Source: JAKQHY01 sp034429475 (GTDB lineage: Bacteria; Chloroflexota; Anaerolineae; B4-G1; SLSP01). From it: DNA of 36,973 nucleotides. Below are positions 21,795-28,446 of the stretch, piece after piece. The first letter of the stretch is position 1. Every line of letters begins with the position of its first letter. The notes under the pieces are model-generated. The model saw only the letters and a list, made by a program, of their open reading frames with translations, did no database searches and had not been told where the DNA came from. Where the stretch lies: positions 1 to 36,973 of the forward strand of contig DAOUGD010000297.1 of NCBI GenBank assembly GCA_034429475.1. Reading direction: 5' to 3'. Position numbers and translations under genes: made by a program.

Positions 21795-22226
21795 ATGGAA
21801 CTAACACAAGCCCTTATTTTAACCCTTGTCGGAATGGGGATGACGTTTGCGGCCATCGGGCTGCTGGTGGCAGGTATGTACGCGCTGACGGCGTTTGTCA
21901 AGGATAAGCCAGCGGCTGACAGTCCGCATTCGTTAGTCCTCAGTCCTCAGTCCTCAGTCCTCAGTCCTCAGTCCTCAGTCCTCAGTCCTCAGTCCTCAGT
22001 CCTCAGTTCCCGGCATCTTGCGGCGGCGGCGGCGGTGAGTGTCGCGTTGGCTGAAGCGGCGCAATCGCCCCGGTATGTTGCTGCTGCGGCTGCCGTCGCA
22101 ACGGCGCTGGCAACGCAGAGCGTGCCGGTCGCGTCGCCGGCATCTACGGGGGCCTGGAACGCTGTTGTGCGCGCGCGGCATTTGGCGTGGCGGGGCGCTT
22201 ATGATGCACGTCGGAAGCAAAGATAA
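21795..22226 (+). CDS. mmdD: OadG-family small membrane subunit (MmdD) with a repeat-encoded linker
   Basis: A 143-residue subunit of the sodium pump. The membrane helix is at about residues 8-34 (LILTLVGMGMTFAAIGLLVAGMYAL), the typical OadG/MmdD anchor, which holds the catalytic and beta subunits together. Residues about 47-73 are three copies of LSPQSSV encoded by ten tandem AGTCCTC heptamers. An Ala-rich stretch follows, then a C-terminal WNAVVRARHLAWRGAY region like the conserved OadG tail. The frame survives because three heptamers equal seven codons. No ribosome-binding site is seen; the start is inferred from the helix. Confidence 0.85.
   Translation: MELTQALILTLVGMGMTFAAIGLLVAGMYALTAFVKDKPAADSPHSLVLSPQSSVLSPQSSVLSPQSSVLSSRHLAAAAAVSVALAEAAQSPRYVAAAAAVATALATQSVPVASPASTGAWNAVVRARHLAWRGAYDARRKQR
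21935..22007 (+). repeat. ten tandem AGTCCTC heptamers inside mmdD
   Basis: Ten perfect copies (21935-22004) plus AGT. It is entirely in coding sequence and gives a Ser/Pro/Gln-rich linker. Copy-number changes of one or two units would shift the frame; changes of three would not. Confidence 0.95.
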
Positions 22227-22273
22227 GTTTCAAGAACATCGGTGATCCTCAATCTCTGACTCAAGGAATTGAT

Positions 22274-22759
22274 GTGAATTTGCAAATTCGTCCCCTCCAT
22301 AACAGCGATATCAACGACCTGCTTAACCTTTCCCTGCTGGCATGGGAGCCAGTGTTTACCTCATGGGAAAAAATACTAGGTCCGAAACTCTATCCCCTCG
22401 CGATTTACCCTGACTGGCGTAAAAGTCAAAAAGAGGCAATTGAAAAGGCTTTTCATAATGAGAAACTTATCACCTGGGTCGCCGAAGTGGATGGGAAAGT
22501 GGTTGGCTTTGTGGTTTATGAGCTTAATGAAGCTAATAAGGTTGGGGAAGTCCAATTGCTCGCAGTCCATCCTGACTATCAAAATCATGGAATCGGCACA
22601 GAACTGAACCTCTTTGCCCTTCAGAAGTTGAAGGAAAGCGGAATGAAACTGGCTGTGGTCGGCACGGGTGGTGATGAAGGCCATGCCCCTGCCAGACAAT
22701 CCTACGAGAAGGCCGGATATACTGGCCTACCGTTGATGCGGTATTACAAGGAATTATAA
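22274..22759 (+). CDS. GNAT N-acetyltransferase (AT-rich, within the mmd cluster)
   Basis: A 161-residue acetyltransferase of the GCN5-related family. The acetyl-CoA pyrophosphate loop is QNHGIGTE (103-110) after the strand VQLLAVHPDY, and the C-terminal ARQSYEKAGYTGLPLMRYYK is the usual motif B region. The substrate is unknown. The GTG start at 22274 has AAGGAA 5 nt ahead. It is clearly more AT-rich than the mmd genes around it and separates mmdD from mmdC, so it is likely an inserted gene rather than a pump subunit. Confidence 0.82.
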   Translation: MNLQIRPLHNSDINDLLNLSLLAWEPVFTSWEKILGPKLYPLAIYPDWRKSQKEAIEKAFHNEKLITWVAEVDGKVVGFVVYELNEANKVGEVQLLAVHPDYQNHGIGTELNLFALQKLKESGMKLAVVGTGGDEGHAPARQSYEKAGYTGLPLMRYYKEL

Positions 22760-22838
22760 GTGTCGCCAGCAGGCAGAAACTTGAGATAAGTTTCCTGTAC
22801 CACTTCTGCCAAGACCAGATTATTTTTGAAGGAGTTTT

Positions 22839-23309
22839 ATGCCTACCTATCGCGTTACGATTGCAGATAAAACCTACACCGTTGAAGTCCCCAACATCCA
22901 CGAGCGGCCCGTGCGGGCCATTGTAGACGGCGAAGTCGTCGAAGTCCACGTTGACGACGTAGGGGCGTCGGTCGCCGCGCCCGTCCCGGTGGTTGCGCCC
23001 GCGCCGGCGGTTGTACCGGCCCCGATTGCGCCGCCGGCCCCTGCGCCTGTCACTGCGCCTGCCCCGGTAAGCGCCCCCACCGTCGCCGGGACGCCTATCG
23101 TGGTGAAAGCGCCGCTGCCCGGCACGGTCGTCAGCATCGCCGTGGCCGTGGGCGACCGGGTAGAGGTGGGGCAGGAACTTTGCGTGCTGGAAGCGATGAA
23201 GATGAACAACCCCATCCGCGCCACGCAGGCGGGAACTGTGTCCGAAATCCACGTGCGTATCGGAGAGCAGGTGATGCACGGCGCGCCCCTGGTGACGCTT
23301 GGGGGCTGA
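22839..23309 (+). CDS. mmdC: biotin carboxyl carrier subunit (MmdC)
   Basis: A 156-residue biotinyl carrier. The N-terminal strand region (YRVTIADKTYTVEV) is followed by a flexible Pro/Ala/Val linker (about 44-82) and the biotinyl domain (about 87-156). Biotin would attach to K121 in VLEAMKMNNPI; the thumb and C-terminal strands (GTVVSIAVAVGDRVEVGQ, GEQVMHGAPLVTL) are intact. It carries CO2 from MmdA to the membrane subunit MmdB. AAGGAG lies before the ATG. The stop is 1 nt from the next ATG, so coupling with the second GNAT is tight. Confidence 0.92.
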   Translation: MPTYRVTIADKTYTVEVPNIHERPVRAIVDGEVVEVHVDDVGASVAAPVPVVAPAPAVVPAPIAPPAPAPVTAPAPVSAPTVAGTPIVVKAPLPGTVVSIAVAVGDRVEVGQELCVLEAMKMNNPIRATQAGTVSEIHVRIGEQVMHGAPLVTLGG

Positions 23310-23310
23310 G

Positions 23311-24111
23311 ATGCTCGCTGACGTGGAGCCAGGCGTCCGCCCGTCTTTGCTGGCGCATCAGATTGAGGCGCAGACGCGAGACCTGGCGTGGACGCTGGCG
23401 CACTACACCTTCGTCGCCGACGTGACGATGCTGGCGAATGAGTGCGACATCACGCACTCGCCGGGGATGTCCGTCGCCAGTTGCCATCGCCTGCCGCTGC
23501 CGGTGCTGGCCTTCGTGGGCGAATCGGCGGATCTGCTGGCGAACTACGCCACCTTCCTCACCGATCCCGGCAGCGACGTGTATTTGATGGTCAACGAGGC
23601 GCAGCGCGCTATTGTCGAGGCGGCGTTTGAGGTGCAGGAGACCACGCCGGAATGGCAGATGGTGTTTGACGACAGCCGGCCCGCGCCGGAGGCTATGCTC
23701 CTCGATGCGGAGGTCGCCGTGTTGGATGAACGCGATCTTCCGGCGATGCGCGCCCTGGCCGAATCCGGCGGATTGAAACTGTTGGAGCACGACCCATTTG
23801 TGGCCGGGCCGGCGTTCGGCGTGCGCAAAGGACGCAAGCTGGTTTCGATGGCGACGACGCGCCTGCGCGTGCCCGGCGCCGCCGAAATCGGCAACGTCGT
23901 CACGCACAAGGATCACCGTCGCAGGGGTTACGCTTCCGCTGCCGTCGCCGCCCTCGTTCGCGCTCTGGCGGCGGAAGGCGTCGCCGTCTTTCTGCAAGTC
24001 TACCAAAACAAGCCGGAGTGCATTGCGCTCTACCAGAAACTCGGCTTTGAAATCGTCCGCCCGATGTATTGGGTGCAGTGTAGAGTCAAAGAAGTGGCGA
24101 GTGGCGAGTGA
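23311..24111 (+). CDS. GNAT N-acetyltransferase, two-part
   Basis: A 266-residue protein. The N-terminal half (about 1-130) is a GNAT-related helper region without a visible acetyl-CoA loop. The C-terminal half holds IGNVVTHKDHRRRGYASA, with the HRRRGYAS loop at 202-209 and the late YQKLGFEIV motif. It starts 1 nt after mmdC, with GGGGG as its likely ribosome-binding site inside the mmdC end. GC content matches the mmd genes, unlike the other GNAT. Its target is unknown; regulation of pump subunits by acetylation is only a guess. The last residues (EVASGE) are repeat-derived. Confidence 0.82.
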   Translation: MLADVEPGVRPSLLAHQIEAQTRDLAWTLAHYTFVADVTMLANECDITHSPGMSVASCHRLPLPVLAFVGESADLLANYATFLTDPGSDVYLMVNEAQRAIVEAAFEVQETTPEWQMVFDDSRPAPEAMLLDAEVAVLDERDLPAMRALAESGGLKLLEHDPFVAGPAFGVRKGRKLVSMATTRLRVPGAAEIGNVVTHKDHRRRGYASAAVAALVRALAAEGVAVFLQVYQNKPECIALYQKLGFEIVRPMYWVQCRVKEVASGE

Positions 24112-24195
24112 GGAGTTAGGAGTTGCGAGTTAGGAATGAGGAGTTGCGAGTCATTCCTAACTCCTAACTCCTAACTCCTAACTCCTAACTCCTCA
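24096..24195. repeat. inverted heptamer array (GGAGTTA / TAACTCC)
   Basis: GGAGTTA, GGAGTTGCGAGTTA and related units on the left face five CTAACTC units on the right. It includes the stop codon of the second GNAT and stops just before the mmdB ribosome-binding site AAAGGAG. Confidence 0.85.
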
Positions 24196-24206
24196 AAGGA
24201 GCAAAC

Positions 24207-25343
24207 GTGAACGATATTGATCTAAGCACTCTCGCGGCAGGACTGTTGGCTCTGGATTGGCGGAGCCTGGTGATGATGGCGGTGGGCGGGCTGTTGATTT
24301 ACCTCGCCATCGTCAAAGAATACGAGCCGGTGTTGTTGTTGCCTATCGGCATTGGCTGCATCATCGGCAACCTGCCGCTTTCGGCGATGATCGATCCCGC
24401 CGAACACGGGATGCTGGCCGTCATCAAGCAAGCGGGGATAGACAATGAGCTGTTCCCGCTGCTGATTTTTATCGGTGTGGGGGTGATGATGGACTTCCGC
24501 CCGCTGCTGGCGCAACCGCTGTTCGCCTTGATGGGCGCGGCGGGACAGTTCGGCATCTTCGGGACGCTCATCCTCGCCATCCTGCTCGGCTTCCCGATGA
24601 ACGAGGCCGCCAGCATCGGTATCATCGGCGCGATTGACGGCCCGACGAGCATCTACGTGTGCAACAAACTTGCGCCGCACATGCTCGGCATCATTTCGGT
24701 CGTCGCCTATTCGTACATGAGCCTCGTCCCCATCATCCAGCCGCCCATCATGCGTCTGCTCACCACCCGCGAGGAGCGAATGACGAAGATGGACTACGCG
24801 CCGCGCCCCGTCTCGAAGCTGGCATTAGTCTTGTTTCCCATTATCGTCACGATTGCGGTGGGGATTCTCGTGCCACAGGCCGCGCCGTTGATTGCGTCGT
24901 TGATGCTTGGCAATCTGCTCAAAGAATCGGGCGTTGTCCCGCGATTGGTGCGCGCGTCGGAAAACGAGATCATCAACGTCGCCACGCTCTTTTTGGGGCT
25001 GGTAGTGGGCAGCACGATGACCGGCGCGAGTTTCCTGCAACTTGACACGCTCTACATCCTGTTGCTGGGCCTGCTGGCCTTTGGGCTGGATACCGCCGCC
25101 GGGTTACTGTTCGGCAAGCTGCTATACGTGCTTTCCGGCAAGAAAATCAACCCGCTCATCGGCGCGGCCGGCATCAGCGCGTTCCCGATGGCGGGCCGCC
25201 TGGTGCAGAAGGTGGCGCAGGAGGAAGACTTCTCCAACTTCGTGCTGATGCACGCGATGGGCGCGAACACCGCCGGACAGCTCGGCTCGGTGATCGCCGG
25301 CGGCGTCTTGCTGACCCTGGTGATGCCGTTGTTGGGCTTATAA
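24207..25343 (+). CDS. mmdB: sodium-pumping decarboxylase beta subunit (MmdB/OadB)
   Basis: A 378-residue multi-pass membrane protein that decarboxylates carboxybiotin and exports Na+. Functional signatures of the OadB family are present: IGIIGAIDGPTSIYV with D144 (the conserved membrane Asp), the following VVAYSYMSLVPIIQPP helix with Tyr residues, and NPLIGAAGISAFPM (N315, G319, S324) near the C-terminus. About nine to eleven hydrophobic helices are visible. The GTG start at 24207 follows AAAGGAG by 6 nt. All residues described as essential in OadB appear kept, so coupling to Na+ is likely. Confidence 0.93.
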   Translation: MNDIDLSTLAAGLLALDWRSLVMMAVGGLLIYLAIVKEYEPVLLLPIGIGCIIGNLPLSAMIDPAEHGMLAVIKQAGIDNELFPLLIFIGVGVMMDFRPLLAQPLFALMGAAGQFGIFGTLILAILLGFPMNEAASIGIIGAIDGPTSIYVCNKLAPHMLGIISVVAYSYMSLVPIIQPPIMRLLTTREERMTKMDYAPRPVSKLALVLFPIIVTIAVGILVPQAAPLIASLMLGNLLKESGVVPRLVRASENEIINVATLFLGLVVGSTMTGASFLQLDTLYILLLGLLAFGLDTAAGLLFGKLLYVLSGKKINPLIGAAGISAFPMAGRLVQKVAQEEDFSNFVLMHAMGANTAGQLGSVIAGGVLLTLVMPLLGL

Positions 25344-25351
25344 CAAACTTT

Positions 25352-25421
25352 ATGGGCAAAACGTAAAACGTGAAGACTTCACAGTAAGATCATTACGTTT
25401 CACGTTTTACGCTTTATGCCC
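25352..25421. repeat. inverted array (AAAACGT / ACGTTTT type)
   Basis: GGGCAAAACGTAAAACGTGAAG faces TTACGTTTCACGTTTTACGC. It lies between mmdB and the ferredoxin gene, separating the pump from the kor operon. Confidence 0.75.
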
Positions 25422-25459
25422 CTGGAATGACGACTATCAGACTATTGAAGGAGGTTTCT

Positions 25460-25720
25460 ATGGCAAAAGGCACGGTAGTTCTTGCGGTAGATCGCTGCAA
25501 AGGCTGCGGGCTATGCACCCACGTCTGTCCGCAAAACATCTTAGTGTTGTCGAAGGATACGTTTAATGCGAAGGGGTATCATCCCGTGAGTGTAACCGAC
25601 CCGGAACAGTGCATCGGCTGCGCCTCGTGCGCCCGCATCTGCCCGGACGTGGTGTTCACGGTGTACCGGCAGGTGAAAACGACGGTCAAGCCGACCGTGG
25701 TGGAAATGGCGACAGTGTAA
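25460..25720 (+). CDS. korD: 2[4Fe-4S] ferredoxin-like delta subunit of 2-oxoacid oxidoreductase
   Basis: An 86-residue ferredoxin with two complete cluster motifs: C13, C16, C19, C23 (CKGCGLCTHVC) and C51, C54, C57, C61 (CIGCASCARIC). It is placed directly before korA, as delta subunits of 2-oxoacid:ferredoxin oxidoreductases usually are. GAAGGAGG precedes the ATG at 25460. It would carry electrons from the TPP centre in KorB towards ferredoxin. Confidence 0.88.
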   Translation: MAKGTVVLAVDRCKGCGLCTHVCPQNILVLSKDTFNAKGYHPVSVTDPEQCIGCASCARICPDVVFTVYRQVKTTVKPTVVEMATV

Positions 25721-25759
25721 CCGTATTCCGTTTACGCACTACGCAATACGGAATACGCA
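25721..25759. repeat. short inverted repeat (CGTATTCCGT / ACGGAATACG)
   Basis: CGTATTCCGT and ACGGAATACG are perfect 10-bp arms around TTACGCACTACGCAAT, placed between the ferredoxin and korA genes. Confidence 0.7.
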
Positions 25760-25780
25760 CTTATTCGCAAGGAGCAAGGT

Positions 25781-26848
25781 ATGGTTAAAGAACTACTCAA
25801 AGGCAACGTCGCGTTTGCGGAGGCGGCGCTGCGGTATGGATTGGAGGCATACTTCGGCTACCCCATCACGCCGCAGAGCGAGGCGCTGGAACATCTCTCC
25901 GGGCGGATGCTCGAAGAAGGCCGCGTCTTTCTCCAGGCCGAAAGCGAACTCGGCGCGATCAACATGGTCTACGGCGCGGCGTGTTCCGGCGTGCGGGTGA
26001 TGACGTCCACGTCCGGCCCCGGCTTCTCGCTGATGGAGGAAGGGTTGTCGTACATCGCCGGATCGGAAATTCCCGTCGTCGTCGTCAACATGATGCGCGG
26101 CGGGCCGGGCCTGGGCAACATCCAGCCGTCGCAGGGCGACTATTTTCTTATGACCAAGACGGCCGGCCACGGCGACTTCCGTCCCATCGTGCTGGCTCCC
26201 GCGAGCGTGCAGGAAATCATTGATATGATGGGCCTGGCCTTCGATCTGGCGGAAAAATACCGCACCCTCGTCCTCATCGCCGGCGATGGCGCCATCGGCC
26301 AGATGATGGAGTCCGCCGAACTGCCGCCGATGCAGCCGGTGCGCAAGGAACGTCCCGCCTGGGCCGTCACTGGCGCGCAGGATCGCGACATGAACCTGAT
26401 CACGTCGCTCTATCTGAATCCCGACCGCCTGGAAGAAGTCAACTGGCGTTTGCAAGCCAAACTGGCCGTCATCCGCGAAAACGAAGTACGCTGCAAGGAA
26501 TACGAGACCGCCGACGCCGACCTGCTGCTGGTGGCCTACGGGACGGTGGGGCGCATTTGCCTCTCGGTGATGCGCGAGGCGCGCGCGCAGGGCCTCAAAG
26601 TGGGGCTGCTGCGCCCGCAAACTCTGTGGCCGTTCCCGGAAAAACGTCTGCTGGAACTGGCCGGGCAGGTGCGCGGGATGCTCGTCGTCGAAATGAGCGC
26701 AGGGCAGATGCTCGAAGACGTTGAGCGCGCCGTGCGCGGCAAAACGCCCGTCCAATTCTACGGACGCCTCGGCGGCATCGTTCCCCTGGTGGACGAAATC
26801 ATGGCGGCGCTGCGGAAGTTGGATGAGGAGACAAGTCAGGAGAAATGA
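25781..26848 (+). CDS. korA: 2-oxoacid:ferredoxin oxidoreductase alpha subunit
   Basis: A 355-residue alpha subunit with the N-terminal pyrimidine-binding domain (YFGYPITPQSE at 24-34, GPGFSLMEEGLSYIAGSEIPVV) and the C-terminal domain II (LLLVAYGTVGRI, KVGLLRPQTLWPFPEKRL). With KorB it oxidatively decarboxylates a 2-oxoacid to an acyl-CoA and reduces ferredoxin. 2-Oxoglutarate is the likely substrate from the A-B-C-ferredoxin layout, but 2-oxoisovalerate cannot be excluded. AAGGAG lies 7 nt before the ATG. The stop codon is in the GAAATGA repeat. Confidence 0.92.
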   Translation: MVKELLKGNVAFAEAALRYGLEAYFGYPITPQSEALEHLSGRMLEEGRVFLQAESELGAINMVYGAACSGVRVMTSTSGPGFSLMEEGLSYIAGSEIPVVVVNMMRGGPGLGNIQPSQGDYFLMTKTAGHGDFRPIVLAPASVQEIIDMMGLAFDLAEKYRTLVLIAGDGAIGQMMESAELPPMQPVRKERPAWAVTGAQDRDMNLITSLYLNPDRLEEVNWRLQAKLAVIRENEVRCKEYETADADLLLVAYGTVGRICLSVMREARAQGLKVGLLRPQTLWPFPEKRLLELAGQVRGMLVVEMSAGQMLEDVERAVRGKTPVQFYGRLGGIVPLVDEIMAALRKLDEETSQEK

Positions 26849-26942
26849 GAAATGAGTAAAGAGAAATGAGTAAAGTGTAAGAAGTTACTCATTACCCATC
26901 ACTCATTACTCATTACCCATTACTCATTACCCATTACTCTTT
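26843..26942. repeat. inverted heptamer array (GAGTAAA / ATTACTC)
   Basis: GAAATGAGAAATGAGTAAAG units are opposed by seven or so CATTACTC/CATTACCC units. It begins at the korA stop and occupies nearly the whole korA-korB gap. Confidence 0.85.
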
Positions 26943-26964
26943 TCCCGAAGGTAAAGGGGCTTCT

Positions 26965-27753
26965 ATGAACACACAAACAAATATACCCGAAGACATGGAA
27001 CTGGTTTACGGTTTTCCCGAAGCGCTGACCGAGGTGAGCACGCACTATTGCCCCGGCTGCACACACGGGGTGGTGCATCGGCTCGTCGCCGAGGTCATTG
27101 ACGAGTTGGGCATCCGGGGAACGACGATTGGCGTCGCGCCGGTGGGCTGCGCGGTGCTGGCGTACAACTACTTCAACGTGGACTTCGTCGAGGCGGCGCA
27201 TGGGCGCGCCCCGGCGATGGCGACCGGCCTCAAGCGCGTCAACCCCGACAAGGTGGTGTTCACCTACCAGGGCGACGGCGACCTGGCGGCCATCGGTACG
27301 GCGGAAATCATCCACGCAGCCACACGCGGTGAGCTGATCACAACCGTGTTCATCAACAACGCCATCTACGGGATGACGGGCGGGCAGATGGCCCCGACGA
27401 CGCTGCCGGGTATGATCACCACGTCCACCCCCACGGGCCGCGACCCGATATTGGCCGGCTATCCCGTGAAGATGACGGAACTGCTGGCCCAGATTGCCGG
27501 TTCGGCCTACATCACCCGCCAGATGGCGGCGGACGTGCCAAGCATCCTCAAGACCAAGCGCGCCATCAAACGCGCGTTCCTCACCCAGATGCACGGATTG
27601 GGCTTCGCCTGCGTCGAGGTCCTCTCCACCTGCCCCACCAACTGGAACATGGATCCGTGGAAGGCGATGGAGTGGGTGAAAGAGACGATGGTGCCGGCTT
27701 ACCCGTTGGGCGATTACAAGATGACGGATGAAGTGAAGGCGCTCAAGGCGTGA
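26965..27753 (+). CDS. korB: 2-oxoacid:ferredoxin oxidoreductase beta subunit (TPP-binding)
   Basis: A 262-residue TPP subunit. The N-terminal YCPGCTHG (C29, C32) is the usual KorB entry motif. The diphosphate/magnesium site is GDGDLAAIGTAEIIHAA (103-106 GDGD) with NNAIYGMTGGQ (131-141). The C-terminus (CPTNWNMDPWKAMEWV) fits 2-oxoglutarate-type enzymes. AAAGGGG precedes the ATG. The stop codon lies at the start of the AAACGTA repeat. Confidence 0.93.
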   Translation: MNTQTNIPEDMELVYGFPEALTEVSTHYCPGCTHGVVHRLVAEVIDELGIRGTTIGVAPVGCAVLAYNYFNVDFVEAAHGRAPAMATGLKRVNPDKVVFTYQGDGDLAAIGTAEIIHAATRGELITTVFINNAIYGMTGGQMAPTTLPGMITTSTPTGRDPILAGYPVKMTELLAQIAGSAYITRQMAADVPSILKTKRAIKRAFLTQMHGLGFACVEVLSTCPTNWNMDPWKAMEWVKETMVPAYPLGDYKMTDEVKALKA

Positions 27754-27801
27754 AACGTAAAACGTAAAACGTAAAAAATTACGTTTTACGTTTTACGTTT
27801 C
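27752..27801. repeat. inverted heptamer array (AAAACGT / ACGTTTT)
   Basis: Three AAACGTA units and their complement ACGTTTT x3 fill the gap between korB and korC. The first unit contains the korB stop. Confidence 0.85.
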
Positions 27802-27834
27802 CTCAAGAACATAACGGTTATGGTTGAGGAAACT

Positions 27835-28377
27835 ATGAAACACGAAGAAATCATCTTTTCCGGTTTTGGTGGGCAGGGCGCGTTGTTTGCGGGGCAATTG
27901 CTGGCTTATGCGGGGATGGCCGAGGGGCGACAGGTGAGCTGGATTCCCTCCTACGGGCCGGAGATGCGCGGCGGCACGGCCAACTGCACCGTCATTGTCT
28001 CCGACGACGAGATCGGCGCGCCGATCATCAAAAACCCCACCTCGGCGGTGGTGCTGAACCTGCCCTCGATGGAGAAATACGAGCCGCTGGTCAAGCCCGG
28101 CGGCGTCCTGGTGGTGAACACCTCGCTGGTGGAAGTCAAAAGCACGCGCGACGACCTGCGCGTGATCTACGTCCCTGCCAGCGACATCGCCGGGGAACTG
28201 GGCAATCCCCGCATGGCGAACCTCGTCATGCTCGGCGCCCTCATCGCCGCCACCGACATCGTCTCACTGGAGACGGTGGGGCAAGAACTCGGCGTGCATC
28301 TTTCCGAGCGCCAGCGCAAGTGGCTGGAGCCGAACAAGGCGGCGCTGGCAAAAGGCGCGGAATTGGCCCACGCTTGA
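27835..28377 (+). CDS. korC: 2-oxoacid:ferredoxin oxidoreductase gamma subunit
   Basis: A 180-residue gamma subunit. The core is EEIIFSGFGGQGALFAGQLLAYAG near the N-terminus, with YGPEMRGGTANCTVIVSD, the family's CoA-site region. It closes the acyl-CoA-forming site made by KorA and KorB. Two ATGs are possible: 27820 (no ribosome-binding site) and 27835 (GAGGA 4 nt ahead), and 27835 gives the usual KorC N-terminus. It ends the kor operon; a repeat hairpin separates it from the convergent priA gene. Confidence 0.9.
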   Translation: MKHEEIIFSGFGGQGALFAGQLLAYAGMAEGRQVSWIPSYGPEMRGGTANCTVIVSDDEIGAPIIKNPTSAVVLNLPSMEKYEPLVKPGGVLVVNTSLVEVKSTRDDLRVIYVPASDIAGELGNPRMANLVMLGALIAATDIVSLETVGQELGVHLSERQRKWLEPNKAALAKGAELAHA

Positions 28378-28395
28378 TCTTTTAGTCCCCCTTTT

Positions 28396-28446
28396 AAAAC
28401 GTAAAACGTAAAACGTGATGGCTTCACGTTTTACGTTTTACGTTTC
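28396..28446. repeat. inverted heptamer array between convergent korC and priA
   Basis: AAAACGTAAAACGTAAAACGTGA faces TCACGTTTTACGTTTTACGTTT around TGGCT. The hairpin could end transcription in both directions. Its right end touches the priA stop. Confidence 0.85.
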
